From: Acidobacteria bacterium UBA2994
Lineage (GTDB): Bacteria; Acidobacteriota; Vicinamibacteria; Vicinamibacterales; UBA8438
Reading direction: 5' to 3'
Length of the DNA: 64,000 bases
NCBI GenBank assembly: GCA_002346545.1
Contig: DEAA01000003.1
Span: 39,394-103,393, forward strand
This document shows, piece after piece, positions 53,792 through 63,123 of this stretch (positions are counted from its first letter, which is position 1; the number at the start of each line of letters is the position of its first letter). A program made the translations under genes and the position numbers. Under the pieces are notes generated by a model. It had not been told where the DNA came from. It did no database searches and was given only the letters and a program-made list of their open reading frames with translations.

Positions 53792-54976
53792 TCAGGATGC
53801 TGGTGCGAGCAATTCCGCGACCGCGTCGGCCTGTCGTTCAGCATCCGCTTCGCCCAGCTCCAAGAGTTGCTCGATGTAGTCCTGCTGGAACATCAGCAGG
53901 CTCAGCAGATCCGGGCTGGCCGTATCCCTGGAGCCGAGGCTGCGGGTCAGGTGCCGGAAGAGAAACGGTAGCTGGGGCTCAAAGGCGCGGGCCAGTCGGC
54001 CTAGGTCCTCGGATGGTCGGACGATGACAAGCTCGACCGGGTGGAGGCCGCGCCGGTGTTCGGGGGGCAGCGGGGCGACGAGCTGGTTCAGTCGGCGCAG
54101 ATTCCACCCGTCCCGATCGAGGTCGTCCAGGAACATGGCTTGGAGCAGCTGACCGGCGATCTGGGCCGGCGGGGGGTAGCCCGAGATCAGCGGCTCATCC
54201 GCTTCGTTAGCCGACCGCTGGTACCTGTTTGAGATGGCTAGAATACGGCGCGCGCCCAGATGGATGGCGGGCGAGCAGGGCGTCATCATCCGGATGCTTC
54301 CATCGCCATACCACCCATCGTCGAGGCGGACAGCCGGGAAGAACAGTGGGATGGCGGCTGAGGCCATGATGTGTTCGACCGTGATGGTAGCTTTGCGGCT
54401 GCGGCGGTTCGGCCGCTCCCAGTCTTCGATGTCGGCCCCTTGCAACCAGATCACCGACTGGCCGGTGCTGTAGTTGCTGGTGGTGACCGCGAGTGCGCGT
54501 AGGCGACGGGCCGCGATGTTGCGACCTATACCGACGATCTCGCCGCTCGCGTTCGGTTGCAGGGTGCGCTCGAGGAACTCCCGGAGCGGAGCGGTGTCGA
54601 GTAGTCCCTGGACCTCGGGAGTGAGCACGCCGCCTCCCGAGACCAAGCGAATTCCCCAGCGCAGTACCAGCGCGGCTAACGATGGCGTGTCGACCCGGAA
54701 CACCTGCTCGACCCGCTGAGCGCGCCACAGGTTCACGAGACCGTCGATCGCTTCCTTGAGCGGACCGACCTGAGCGGACAGGTAGACGGCGTTGATGGCG
54801 CCGGCCGAGCTGCCGGTGATGATCGGGAGACGAAGCTGCGGATGTTGTCGGATCAGTCCGCGGAGGAAGCCGACTTGGTAGGCAGCCCGAGCCCCACCGC
54901 CGACCAGCACTAGCGCCAGATCGTCGACGGTGCCGTGGGTCTTCGCTGTAGTGGGAGACGTGGGCGGGGAGTCCAT
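53792..54976 (-). CDS. Patatin-like phospholipase
   Basis: A 394-residue serine hydrolase. The oxyanion motif is GGGARAAYQVG, the nucleophile Ser is in GSSAGA, and the catalytic Asp is in the DGWYGDGS region (DG dyad). The rest (IRMMTPCSPAIHLGARRILAISNR) is typical of patatin family lipases. It lies 59 bases after the large propeller protein gene on the same strand. Confidence 0.92.
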   Translation of the reverse strand: MDSPPTSPTTAKTHGTVDDLALVLVGGGARAAYQVGFLRGLIRQHPQLRLPIITGSSAGAINAVYLSAQVGPLKEAIDGLVNLWRAQRVEQVFRVDTPSLAALVLRWGIRLVSGGGVLTPEVQGLLDTAPLREFLERTLQPNASGEIVGIGRNIAARRLRALAVTTSNYSTGQSVIWLQGADIEDWERPNRRSRKATITVEHIMASAAIPLFFPAVRLDDGWYGDGSIRMMTPCSPAIHLGARRILAISNRYQRSANEADEPLISGYPPPAQIAGQLLQAMFLDDLDRDGWNLRRLNQLVAPLPPEHRRGLHPVELVIVRPSEDLGRLARAFEPQLPFLFRHLTRSLGSRDTASPDLLSLLMFQQDYIEQLLELGEADAERQADAVAELLAPAS

Positions 54977-55035
54977 CTAGGACGTCGCCGGTGGGGCGGA
55001 GGCGAGACGTCGAGTCTCGCCTCCGCCGACGTGCG

Positions 55036-57213
55036 CTAGTGAGCGAGCGGGTCGGGCCGGATCTGGAACTTGACCAGATTGCTCTGCGTGCCCTTGCCGC
55101 CCTCGGTGTGCCAGACGGCGTTGGTGCCGTAGTCGGCCCATACGCCACGGCCCTTCCAGCCGGCATCCGGGTCATCGATGCGGCCGTCCATCCCACGCGA
55201 GTAGAACCCCATCGGATAGGGGACTCGAAGAATCACGAATTCTTCGTCTTCAGGGAGGAAGGCGAGGAGCGAATCCGACGTGCTGCCCGTCGCGATCGGG
55301 ATGTTCGGCCCGAGGCCCAGGGTGTCGTACTGATCTACCCAGTTGTAGTAGTGGAAGTCTGCGCTGCCATGATCGGTGACCCCCTTCATCTGAGGCCCAG
55401 GGGTGGCATGCAGCATCCATCCGTCCGGGCAGTGCTGGCCGGTCGCGGTTGGTCCGTTGAGAACGGTGCACTGACTGCGGTCGAAGCTGGCCATGTGTCC
55501 GCTGCCTGACAGCGCCGTCCAGACGATCCCATCGGTCGTGATGTCGATGCCCCGCGGTGAGTAGCCCTGTATCGGAGCATCGGCGTTCTCAAACGGCGGC
55601 TGGTAGTACTCGGCCATGCAGGTCTCGGGCGGGTTGTTTCCTACTTCGAGCCGCACGATCTGCCCAGGTACGCCGCCCGAGGCGGCCCAGACGACGTTCT
55701 CGGCGGTCGGGTCTGGCACGATGCCATACCAACCCCCGCCCATCTCCTTGTCCTTGGTCGGGTCGAGCTCGCCGGCGCGGTTGACCCACTCGGTGATCCG
55801 GCCGTCGCCGTTGGTGTCGACGATGATCGGGCACCAGCCTTGGGCAGCCTCTGCGTCACCGGTCTCCTCGTAGACCTCTACGTCCAGCCAGCCGATCACC
55901 GGACCGACCGAGCTGAAGTAGAGCCGCTCCACATCCTCGTACCCGAACTGGAGATGATGAGTGTTGAAGCAGGTGTCGATCAGCTCGACGTCCTCGGTCG
56001 CCGGCTCGTAGTAGGCGGCGTGCCTGGCGGCCCGGTTCATCGGGTAGTGCTGGGCATATGGATTCGCTGAACCTTCCCGGCACCAGGCCGGATTGCCCGG
56101 GCCCCGAATCTGATGGGTCATCCAGATCCGTCCGTCGGCATCCATCATCGGGTTGTGTGGATTGCCCGGATTGTCCCAGATCAGCTCGTCACCCCAGTAG
56201 ATCGAGGGTTCGAGGTTCTCCTGGTCGATATACGATCCGAAGTCGCCTTCGCCAGGGGTGTCGCGCACCGGGATGTGGACCTCGTGCGCTTCGTTGGTGT
56301 TCGGGTCAACCCACACCAGCTTATCGTTCGCGAACTCCACGCCGTAGATCGGTCCACCGGCGTTGATCGTCGGGTCACGCTTGTCGGTCGCGATCTCGTC
56401 ATGGATGTAGGCGGTTTCGCCGCCCCATTCCCACATGGTGAGCACGACGTTGCGCTCGAGGCCCTGTGGCCGTGGCGGCGCGTCTGGCACCTCACCGGCC
56501 ATGATCCGGTCGGTCCACTCGGCGTACATCGACACCGCTCGGTCTTCGCCGAATCGTCGCAGGTAGCCTTCCATCATGCTGCCGCGCTGTCCGGCCCGCA
56601 CGCGATGGGCCCAGGCAGCCTCGGTCGAGTCGTAGTTGCTCGGATTCAGGATTTCGCGGGTGGCTTCGTTGCCGAGCTGGTGACAGAGCTGGCAGCCCTG
56701 CTTCAAGCCGTCGATCCAGGCGGCCTGATTCCGCATTCCGGGCGAGATCCCGTTGCCATTTTCGCCGGTGCCTGGGAACTCGCTGGGTGGTGGCACTTCA
56801 ACCAGGGAATACCAGTAGTTGGCCGGGTAGACTTCCGCCGCTTCTTTAGGAGATGCGGCGGCGGAAGCGCGCAGGTCAACCGTCGCGCCGGGACGACCGC
56901 GTACCGGAATCGAGTCGGCCAGGCCGTAGCCTCGGACCCAGAGCTGATACTCGGCGGTCGGGAGATCCGGCACGACGTAACGCCCCTGGACGTCGGTCAC
57001 GACGATCTTGCGGAATCTAGTATCGAGGTCGTCGGTCTCGGCGATGACCCAGACCCCCGCCTCGGGACCGGAGTTACTTCGGACCACGCCGCCGATGTCG
57101 TCCGCGTCTATGGACATCTGCGCGGTTACGTCCGGCGACAGCCAAGCCGCGCCGGCAGCGATCAGAAGGGGCAGGCCGGTTACGGCGAGTCCCCGTGTCA
57201 GTCGGTTCTGCAT
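55036..57213 (-). CDS. Exported protein with carboxypeptidase-regulatory-like domain, CxxCH motif and Vgb-like propeller
   Basis: A 725-residue protein with a signal peptide (to about residue 31). Residues about 39-118 form a carboxypeptidase-regulatory-like (Ig-like) domain (GGVVRSNSGPEAGVWVIAETDD, GRYVVPDLPTAEYQLWVRG). C174-Q-L-C177-H178 is a c-type heme-binding motif. The remainder resembles a virginiamycin B lyase/NHL-type propeller (DGIVWTALSGSGHMASFDRS, GIVPDPTAENVVWAASGG). No lyase residues can be confirmed. It is likely a periplasmic electron-transfer or substrate-binding protein. Confidence 0.8.
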   Translation of the reverse strand: MQNRLTRGLAVTGLPLLIAAGAAWLSPDVTAQMSIDADDIGGVVRSNSGPEAGVWVIAETDDLDTRFRKIVVTDVQGRYVVPDLPTAEYQLWVRGYGLADSIPVRGRPGATVDLRASAAASPKEAAEVYPANYWYSLVEVPPPSEFPGTGENGNGISPGMRNQAAWIDGLKQGCQLCHQLGNEATREILNPSNYDSTEAAWAHRVRAGQRGSMMEGYLRRFGEDRAVSMYAEWTDRIMAGEVPDAPPRPQGLERNVVLTMWEWGGETAYIHDEIATDKRDPTINAGGPIYGVEFANDKLVWVDPNTNEAHEVHIPVRDTPGEGDFGSYIDQENLEPSIYWGDELIWDNPGNPHNPMMDADGRIWMTHQIRGPGNPAWCREGSANPYAQHYPMNRAARHAAYYEPATEDVELIDTCFNTHHLQFGYEDVERLYFSSVGPVIGWLDVEVYEETGDAEAAQGWCPIIVDTNGDGRITEWVNRAGELDPTKDKEMGGGWYGIVPDPTAENVVWAASGGVPGQIVRLEVGNNPPETCMAEYYQPPFENADAPIQGYSPRGIDITTDGIVWTALSGSGHMASFDRSQCTVLNGPTATGQHCPDGWMLHATPGPQMKGVTDHGSADFHYYNWVDQYDTLGLGPNIPIATGSTSDSLLAFLPEDEEFVILRVPYPMGFYSRGMDGRIDDPDAGWKGRGVWADYGTNAVWHTEGGKGTQSNLVKFQIRPDPLAH

Positions 57214-57595
57214 CAGTTCTCTCCTGAGTGCGTCAGCGGATCCTATCCTAGGAGGTTCTGCCCCCGGTCAGCGCTTGCGAAACATCAGACATTACTGGCA
57301 CTGGGCCATTGGAATCTCGGCTGCGAGTGTGACCCTCGCCTTCTTGCTCTCGTCGGTCACCGTGCCTTTGCCGGCGTGCACGTGGCCGAGCAGTTCTTGG
57401 GTGATGTTCATCGCATAGACTCGCCCCTTGGGGCCGACCGCCTCGGTTATCAATCTGGTGATGCGCCAGGTACCGGCTCCAATGTCCACGACGGTCTGCC
57501 CGGTGCCAGCCCGATGGCTGCCGTACGGAGGTGACCCCTATGGACCGTGAGGAGCGTTGTATCACTTTCGTCTAGCGTCCGCCATCCCGAGCCCC
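57214..57595. other. Gap with methyltransferase remnant
   Basis: A 382-base region between the propeller gene and the nitroreductase gene. Apart from the remnant at 57292-57534 I see no gene or RNA; CTCTCCT at about 57219 is the antisense of the AGGAGAG ribosome-binding site of the propeller gene. Confidence 0.6.
57292..57534 (-). pseudogene. Remnant of a class I SAM-dependent methyltransferase
   Basis: The minus-strand frame after an in-frame TAG near 57537 reads GSHRAGTGQTVVDIGAGTWR, then ITRLITEAVGPKGRVYAMNI, matching motif I (VDIGAGTG) and the following beta strand of SAM methyltransferases. The next residues (TQELLGHVHAGKGTVTDES) no longer fit, and the frame ends after about 80 codons, whereas the family has 200 or more. 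It lacks a credible start, so I call it a decayed fragment. Confidence 0.55.
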
Positions 57596-58327
57596 TCAGG
57601 TGAGGTCGGCGCCTTGGCCGCGGTAGTAGCTGCTGAGGTGGGTTCGGATCGGCGTTTCGAACTTCTCGATCATCCGTTCAGTCCACCGCGGCATCTCGTT
57701 CCCCCGCTTGTCGTAGTAAATAGCCGCCGCTTCGTCGTGTGCGTCGAGGGTGCGCAGAACCTGGGCGTCGTCAGGGTAGCGCTCTTCGTGGAGCACATCG
57801 TCGAGCGCGAATCGAGGTCGTTCGATCGGTGTTTCGGCGGGACGGCCTACGCAGATGCCGAAGAGCGGGTACACGCCGCGTGGCAGGTCGAGGGCCTCGC
57901 TCGCTTCGGGCAGCCGGTTGCGGAGCCCGCCGACATAGCAGAAGCCGTAACCGAGCGATTCAAAGGCGAGCGCCATGTTCTGGGCGAAGAGCGTCGCGTC
58001 GATGACCGCGAGCAGGAACGCCTCGAGCCGGGAGTCGTACGGTCGGCCGGCTCGTTCAGCTGCCAACCGGTGCCGGCGGGTGTCGCCACAGATGACGAAG
58101 AATCCTGCGGCGTCGGCGACTTTCGTCTGGCCCCCGGTCAGGGTGACGAGCCGTTGCCGGGTTTCGGCGCTCCGGATACGGATGCAGCAATACGCCTCGA
58201 TGGCACTGCTGGTCGAGGCGCGCTGACCGGCCGCGACCGCCGCGCGTACGTCCCCCTCGAGAAGCGGGTCGTCGGTGTAGTGACGGATGCTGCGGTGGCG
58301 GTTCAGGAGCGAGAGCGTATCGTTCAT
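57596..58327 (-). CDS. Nitroreductase family (NfsA-like) flavoprotein
   Basis: A 243-residue FMN-dependent NAD(P)H oxidoreductase. LLNRHRSIRHYTDDPL is the start of the family, with the conserved RHRSIR FMN phosphate site; GYGFCYVGGLRN and LFGICVGRPAE also fit NfsA/FRP. Substrate in the cell is uncertain (quinones, nitro compounds or flavin). Its ATG overlaps the amidase stop (ATGA), so the two are translationally coupled. Confidence 0.92.
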   Translation of the reverse strand: MNDTLSLLNRHRSIRHYTDDPLLEGDVRAAVAAGQRASTSSAIEAYCCIRIRSAETRQRLVTLTGGQTKVADAAGFFVICGDTRRHRLAAERAGRPYDSRLEAFLLAVIDATLFAQNMALAFESLGYGFCYVGGLRNRLPEASEALDLPRGVYPLFGICVGRPAETPIERPRFALDDVLHEERYPDDAQVLRTLDAHDEAAAIYYDKRGNEMPRWTERMIEKFETPIRTHLSSYYRGQGADLT

Positions 58328-59751
58328 GATGAGTATTCGATCACAGGCCGACGCAGGGAGGTGCCGGAGGCCTGTTCGATGGCGTGGGCCAGCTGCAGGA
58401 CACCGAGCTCGTCGCCAGGCCGACCCACAACCTGCAGGCCCACCGGGAGGCCGTCTGGAGTGAAGCCTGCCGGGACCGACACGGCGGGCAGTTCAGTCAC
58501 GCTAATGTGGTAGCAGGATTTCATCCAGTCGAGATAGGTGTCCAGCGCCACGTCGTTGATCTGAGTGACATAGGGTTGGTCGATCGGGAACGGGACGACT
58601 TGGCAGACGGGTAGCACTAGAAACGGGAACTGCTCCTGGAACTTGCGGCAGCGTTCGTCAAGCGCGGTGCGGAGACGTTCGGCGGCCCCGAGTTGCGGAC
58701 CGGTGAGCGCACGCCCCGCTTCGATGTTCCAGACCACCGTGTCCTTGAGTTGGTCACGGTGCCGGTCGAGCAGGTCCCCGAATGCCAGCTCGAAATACCA
58801 CGCTCGCCAGATCACGAAGATGTCGTCGGCGCCCGACAGGTCGGGCTCCGCCTCTTCGGTGACGCAGCCGAGCTCTTCGAGCTGTTGCCGGACTGGCGCA
58901 AGTGCCGTCAGCACGGCCGGTTCCACGGGCAGGCCGCCCAAGGTCTGGCTCCAGGCCACCCGGACGTTGGTCAGGTCTCGTTCAAGCTGCCCGCTGACTG
59001 GCGCGGCCGGCCACTCCCGGGATAGTGGATCGCGCGGGTCCGGCCCGGAGATCGCGTCCAGTAGAAGCGCTACGTCGGCCACCGTGCGGCCCATTGGTCC
59101 ATGGACGTTGAAGGGAAAACGCGGAGCAGGGTTGGGCCAGCGCGGTACTCGGCCCGGTGTCGGACGAAGGCCGACCACGTTGCAGAAACTGGCGGGGTTG
59201 CGGAGCGATCCTCCGAGGTCGCTGCCATCGGCGAGCGACGTCATACAGGTGGCTAGCGCGACCGCCGAACCCCCGCTGCTTCCTCCGCAGGTGCGGTCGA
59301 TCGCGTAGGGGTTTGCCGTGGCGCCGAAGACGGTGTTAAAGGTCTGCGAGCCGGCGCCAAGCTCCGGCGTATTGGTCTTGCCGAGGCTGATGGCTCCTGC
59401 CGCACGCTCACGCTGTACGATTAGGGCTGTCTCGGCCGGGACATGGTCGGCGAACACGGGTGAGCCGAACGTCGTCCGCACACCGGCGGTCACAAACAGG
59501 TCCTTGTGCACGATCGGCAAGCCATGTAGCAGACCTAGGTCGCGACCCTGAGCCTGGGCCTCGTCGGCGGCCGCCGCGGCCGCGCGAGCGTGGTCGGCGA
59601 CCACGGTGACGATGGCGTTCAGCTTCGGATTCACGGCTTCGATCCGGGCCAGGTGCACCTCGACGACCTCGCGGGCCGAGACGTGCTGGTGGCCGATCTC
59701 CTTGCGCAGCTCGCAGGCTGATAGGTCGACAAGGGTGGTGGCTGTCGTCAT
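58324..59751 (-). CDS. Amidase (amidase signature family)
   Basis: A 475-residue enzyme. The catalytic triad is K83 (VHKDLFV), cis-Ser 159 in GGSSGGS, and nucleophile Ser 182 in GGSLRNPA. It is close to GatA-like and aryl/fatty acid amidases, but gatB and gatC are not adjacent, so it is probably not the tRNA amidotransferase. Substrate unknown. Its stop overlaps the nitroreductase start. Confidence 0.93.
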   Translation of the reverse strand: MTTATTLVDLSACELRKEIGHQHVSAREVVEVHLARIEAVNPKLNAIVTVVADHARAAAAAADEAQAQGRDLGLLHGLPIVHKDLFVTAGVRTTFGSPVFADHVPAETALIVQRERAAGAISLGKTNTPELGAGSQTFNTVFGATANPYAIDRTCGGSSGGSAVALATCMTSLADGSDLGGSLRNPASFCNVVGLRPTPGRVPRWPNPAPRFPFNVHGPMGRTVADVALLLDAISGPDPRDPLSREWPAAPVSGQLERDLTNVRVAWSQTLGGLPVEPAVLTALAPVRQQLEELGCVTEEAEPDLSGADDIFVIWRAWYFELAFGDLLDRHRDQLKDTVVWNIEAGRALTGPQLGAAERLRTALDERCRKFQEQFPFLVLPVCQVVPFPIDQPYVTQINDVALDTYLDWMKSCYHISVTELPAVSVPAGFTPDGLPVGLQVVGRPGDELGVLQLAHAIEQASGTSLRRPVIEYSS

Positions 59752-59877
59752 GTGAGGGCCTATTCTACGGTGCCGTCGCGGTTCGACTTGCTGACGACGC
59801 TGCCCAGGGGTAGGCGGTCGGCGCCGCTCGTTCTAGCGCTTTGGATGACGATTGGGCGTCGAATACCCAAGAGTAGT

Positions 59878-60348
59878 TCAGGAACTAGACGTATGTTGGA
59901 GGCCATGACCGGCGTCGACGGTTGTGTAGAGCGCGTCGCCTCTGGCGACCTCTCTGTCATCGTCGTTGGTGACGATGGCGTCGGTATGGATGATCTTGCG
60001 GCCGACCCGGGTGGCCGTCGATACGCACGTGATCCGGCCGGCGGCCACTGGCCGGAGGTATTTCACCCGGAGATCAACGGTGACTAGACCACGACCGGCC
60101 AGTAATGAATCGCGCAGTTCGTCGGTCAGGAGCAGAGCATAGGCGGTTCCGGTATCGATCAGTGACGCGATCATGCCGCCATGAATCAGTCCCCCCGGAC
60201 CGGCCAGATCTTCGCGCCAGGACATCTGAGTGGTGGAGCGACCGGGGGCAACCTCAATCACTTCGAGACCCACGAGGTTAAAGAAAGGGACCTTGCGGGC
60301 CGCCGCTAGGATCTGTTCCTGAAACTCTCGTGCGTCGGTGTTTGCCAT
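59878..60348 (-). CDS. PaaI-family hotdog thioesterase
   Basis: A 156-residue hotdog-fold protein. GGLIHGGMIASLIDTGTAYALL holds the catalytic Asp of the HGG-type motif, and RVGRKIIHTDAIVTND the second strand. It should hydrolyse acyl- or phenylacetyl-CoA type thioesters. It lies between the DUF4159 gene and the amidase on the same strand, 70 and 126 bases away. Confidence 0.9.
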   Translation of the reverse strand: MANTDAREFQEQILAAARKVPFFNLVGLEVIEVAPGRSTTQMSWREDLAGPGGLIHGGMIASLIDTGTAYALLLTDELRDSLLAGRGLVTVDLRVKYLRPVAAGRITCVSTATRVGRKIIHTDAIVTNDDDREVARGDALYTTVDAGHGLQHTSSS

Positions 60349-60418
60349 GGTGTTGTCGACGCGAACGTGCGGCGTCTGGCAAGTCGAGGCTGGTCGCGAC
60401 GGACCGAAGAGATCTGCC

Positions 60419-61255
60419 TCAGTGGCTCATTGCGTAGAGGAGCACGTTGATGCCGAGCCCGTAGCCGTCTGGAGAGAAGCGTTCAAAGAACCGCGGGTCC
60501 TCACCCTCGCGCTCCCAGGCGTCGGCCACGTCGGTGTTGTGCGACATCAGGACCAGGATGCGGCCGTCCTCGTCGGTGATGGCGCGCAGGTGCGCCTCGG
60601 CGCTGTCCGCACCACGCTCCGAGGTGTTACCTCCGTTCCAGCCCCAGAACTGGATCGCCGTGATCTGCGGTACCTTCTCGACAAACGATAGGGTGCGGAA
60701 TACCGGATGTTCCAGCGGGACATCGTAGATGGGATATTCGGCCGGCGGAAGCACCCTAGCTATCTCCGAGGTCCAGTGCTCCCACGCGCGCGAGCCCCAA
60801 AAGTCGTCGACCCACAGGAATCCGCCCTTCAGCAGGTAATCACGGAGCCGGGTGACCTCCTCGCCGTTCAGCCCGATGGTGCCAACGTCGGCCGCCATGA
60901 CGAACGGGCAGTTAAAGAGTTCGCGATCGGTCAGGGTGACGACCCAGTGATTGGGCTCTCCCCTTCGGTCGGTGCTGATCGACGCCGTGGTCAGTTCCGA
61001 GAACCGGAACATCAAGTTAATGCCCGCATACGGGTAGTCGGTGCGCCACCCCATCCCGAGCTCTTCGTATCGCACGCTGGTGTAGGCCAGCTTGCAGAAC
61101 GCGAAGTCGCGGTCCGGCATCGACGGGGGCGGCCAGCGGGCGGGGAAGTTGCCCTCGCGGAAATACTGTGCGCTCGCGGTTGCCGCGCTGCCAGCGACCA
61201 GCAGTAGGGCCAGCAGCGACGTCACACGGGATCGGCGAGCGGACGGTGCGGTCAT
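60419..61255 (-). CDS. DUF4159 domain-containing exported protein
   Basis: A protein of about 278 residues with a signal peptide (MTAPSARRSRVTSLLALLLVAG) from ATG 61255, which is chosen over an upstream ATG 61372 without signal. The DUF4159 domain has AFCKLAYTSVRYEE, YPIYDVPLEHPVFRTL and DPRFFERFSPDGYGLGINVLLYAM. The family has a glutamine amidotransferase-like fold and no known activity; it often occurs next to AAA+ and VWA genes, which do occur elsewhere here. Divergent from the PQQ-like gene. Confidence 0.9.
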   Translation of the reverse strand: MTAPSARRSRVTSLLALLLVAGSAATASAQYFREGNFPARWPPPSMPDRDFAFCKLAYTSVRYEELGMGWRTDYPYAGINLMFRFSELTTASISTDRRGEPNHWVVTLTDRELFNCPFVMAADVGTIGLNGEEVTRLRDYLLKGGFLWVDDFWGSRAWEHWTSEIARVLPPAEYPIYDVPLEHPVFRTLSFVEKVPQITAIQFWGWNGGNTSERGADSAEAHLRAITDEDGRILVLMSHNTDVADAWEREGEDPRFFERFSPDGYGLGINVLLYAMSH

Positions 61256-61387
61256 CGATAGCGACCCGGCCAGCGCATCACGCCAGCTTGGTGCCTCACA
61301 GCCTACGTCATCGCCAGGGCCTCTGGCAAAAGTGACCGCCCTGGTGAGACGCGCTCGTATAATCGCAGCCATCGTGAGGGAGGCGGC

Positions 61388-62620
61388 ATGAAGCAGGTGG
61401 AGAGGGGAGCCGTTGGGCTGGCTGGAGCAGTGCTGCTGGCGGGAGCCGCGCTCGCGGCGCAGGACTGGCCGCAGTTTCTTGGTCCGGCTCGTGATGGCGT
61501 CTACACGGGGCCCGCGCTTTCCACCAGCTGGCCGGCTGACGGCCCCACCGTGCTGTGGGAGCGCGAGATCGGGGCGGGTTTTGCCGGTCCGGTGGTCGTC
61601 GGCGACCGTCTAGCGCTCTTTCATCGGCGTGGCGGTGAAGAGGTCCTCGAGGGTATCAATGTCGCCAACGGGGCGACGGTCTGGACCCACGCCTACCGAA
61701 CCACCTACCGTGACGACTTCGGGTTCGACGAAGGACCCCGTTCGGTGCCGGTCATAGAAGACGGCATCGTGTACACCTTCGGCGCGCAAGGTCAGCTGCA
61801 TGCCGTGGATCTGACTACGGGCGCGGCGCTCTGGAGCGTCGACACGCACGACCGGTACCAGGTACGCAAAGGGTTCTTCGGGGCGGCCGGGTCACCCCTG
61901 GTTTCCGACGGACGGGTCATCGCCAACGTCGGCGGACAGCAGGGCGGCATCGTTGCGTTCGACGCCGCGACCGGGGACGAGCTGTGGACCGCCACCACCG
62001 ACGAGGCGAGCTACTCATCACCGGTCGGCGCGACATTTGACGGCGATCCTTATGCGCTTTTCTTTACCCGGACTGGGTTGGTCGGTCTCGATCCGGTTTC
62101 AGGCAGCGTGCGCTTCGAGAAACGCTGGCGCTCGCGTCTCGGCGCCTCGGTCAACGCCGCCACGCCGCTGGTCAACGGGAACCGTATCTTCATTTCGTCT
62201 AGCTATGGTACCGGCGCGGCGCTCGTGCAGGTCGCGGCCGGCGAGCTAGTCGACGAGTGGGTGGGCGACGAGAGCATGACGAATCACTACGCGACCGCGG
62301 TCCAGCGGGACGGTGTGCTGTACGGGTTTCATGGCCGGCAGGAGTACGGGCCGAGCCTACGCGCGGTTGAGCTCGATTCGGGCGAGGTGCTCTGGAGCGA
62401 GGATCGATATGGTGCCGGTAGCGTGACGCTCGCTGGCGAGCACCTTGTGATCATGCGAGAGTCCGGGGAGCTGGTGCTGGCGTTGGCTTCGCCCGACGGG
62501 TACCGTCTGTTGGCGAGCGCGGGCATACTCCGCGGTGTCGTACGTGCCTACCCGGCCCTTGCCGAGGGTCGGCTGTATGTGCGCAACAGCAACACGCTGA
62601 TCGCGGTCGACCTACGGTAA
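61388..62620 (+). CDS. PQQ-binding-like beta-propeller protein
   Basis: A 410-residue exported protein. The signal peptide ends at AALAAQ, then DWPQFLGPARDGVY, the family start. Repeats with the WD-like motif (VVVGDRLALFHRRG, TGAALWSVDTHDRY, VVSDGRVIANVGGQQGG) form a beta propeller of the BamB/quinoprotein alcohol dehydrogenase type, without an identified PQQ-binding dehydrogenase site. Followed after 12 bases by the HMA gene. Confidence 0.9.
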   Translation: MKQVERGAVGLAGAVLLAGAALAAQDWPQFLGPARDGVYTGPALSTSWPADGPTVLWEREIGAGFAGPVVVGDRLALFHRRGGEEVLEGINVANGATVWTHAYRTTYRDDFGFDEGPRSVPVIEDGIVYTFGAQGQLHAVDLTTGAALWSVDTHDRYQVRKGFFGAAGSPLVSDGRVIANVGGQQGGIVAFDAATGDELWTATTDEASYSSPVGATFDGDPYALFFTRTGLVGLDPVSGSVRFEKRWRSRLGASVNAATPLVNGNRIFISSSYGTGAALVQVAAGELVDEWVGDESMTNHYATAVQRDGVLYGFHGRQEYGPSLRAVELDSGEVLWSEDRYGAGSVTLAGEHLVIMRESGELVLALASPDGYRLLASAGILRGVVRAYPALAEGRLYVRNSNTLIAVDLR

Positions 62621-62632
62621 GGGGAGCACAGC

Positions 62633-63118
62633 ATGAGGAGACGTCTCCGTGTGTCGTCCGTGCTGGTCTCGATGGTGGCGCTCGTGACCTTGTCAGCCCA
62701 GTCTTCTGGGATGGTCGAGGCCCGGGTCGACGTCGAGTTGTCCTGTCCCTCCTGCGCGCAAGGGCTCGAGCGGCGGTTGGGTCGGATTGACCAGGTTGCG
62801 GCCGTGGCCGTGCGAGCCGATGACGGCCAGGTCGTGGTGACTCCTGAGCCTGGCACCGCAATCGATCTGATTGAGATCCGGGACGCGGTGCGCAACGCTG
62901 GTTTTATCCCGGATGCGATTCACGTGACCGCCGTGGGTGTGGTCGGGGGGGAGGAGATGCCGGAGCTCGAGCTCCCCAATGGCGCCGTGCTGCGGCTAAA
63001 GGCAGGCGATGCAATGGTGCCTGCCTCGGGCCGGCCGGTCCGCCTCAGGGGCGTAGTGGAGTTTGGCGGGCGCGGTGAGCCCCCGGTGCTGCTCGTGCAC
63101 ACGGTCGACGCGTCCTGA
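62633..63118 (+). CDS. Exported HMA (heavy-metal-associated) domain protein
   Basis: A 161-residue protein. A signal peptide (residues 7-23) is followed by an HMA domain with the metal site C38-P-S-C41 in VELSCPSCAQGLERRL. The last 70 residues (LPNGAVLRLKAGDAMVPASG, RGVVEFGGRG) are a small beta-rich domain of unknown kind. It likely binds copper or a related metal outside the cytoplasm. 12 bases after the propeller gene, so same transcript; convergent with the LOG gene. Confidence 0.85.
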   Translation: MRRRLRVSSVLVSMVALVTLSAQSSGMVEARVDVELSCPSCAQGLERRLGRIDQVAAVAVRADDGQVVVTPEPGTAIDLIEIRDAVRNAGFIPDAIHVTAVGVVGGEEMPELELPNGAVLRLKAGDAMVPASGRPVRLRGVVEFGGRGEPPVLLVHTVDAS

Positions 63119-63123
63119 GCCGC

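Noticed and set aside
55036..57213. Virginiamycin B lyase resistance protein
   Set aside because: Only the propeller resembles Vgb; the heme motif and Ig-like domain suggest a different role.
58324..59751. Amidase as gatA of the tRNA-dependent amidotransferase
   Set aside because: gatB and gatC are not adjacent and the protein is coupled to a nitroreductase instead.
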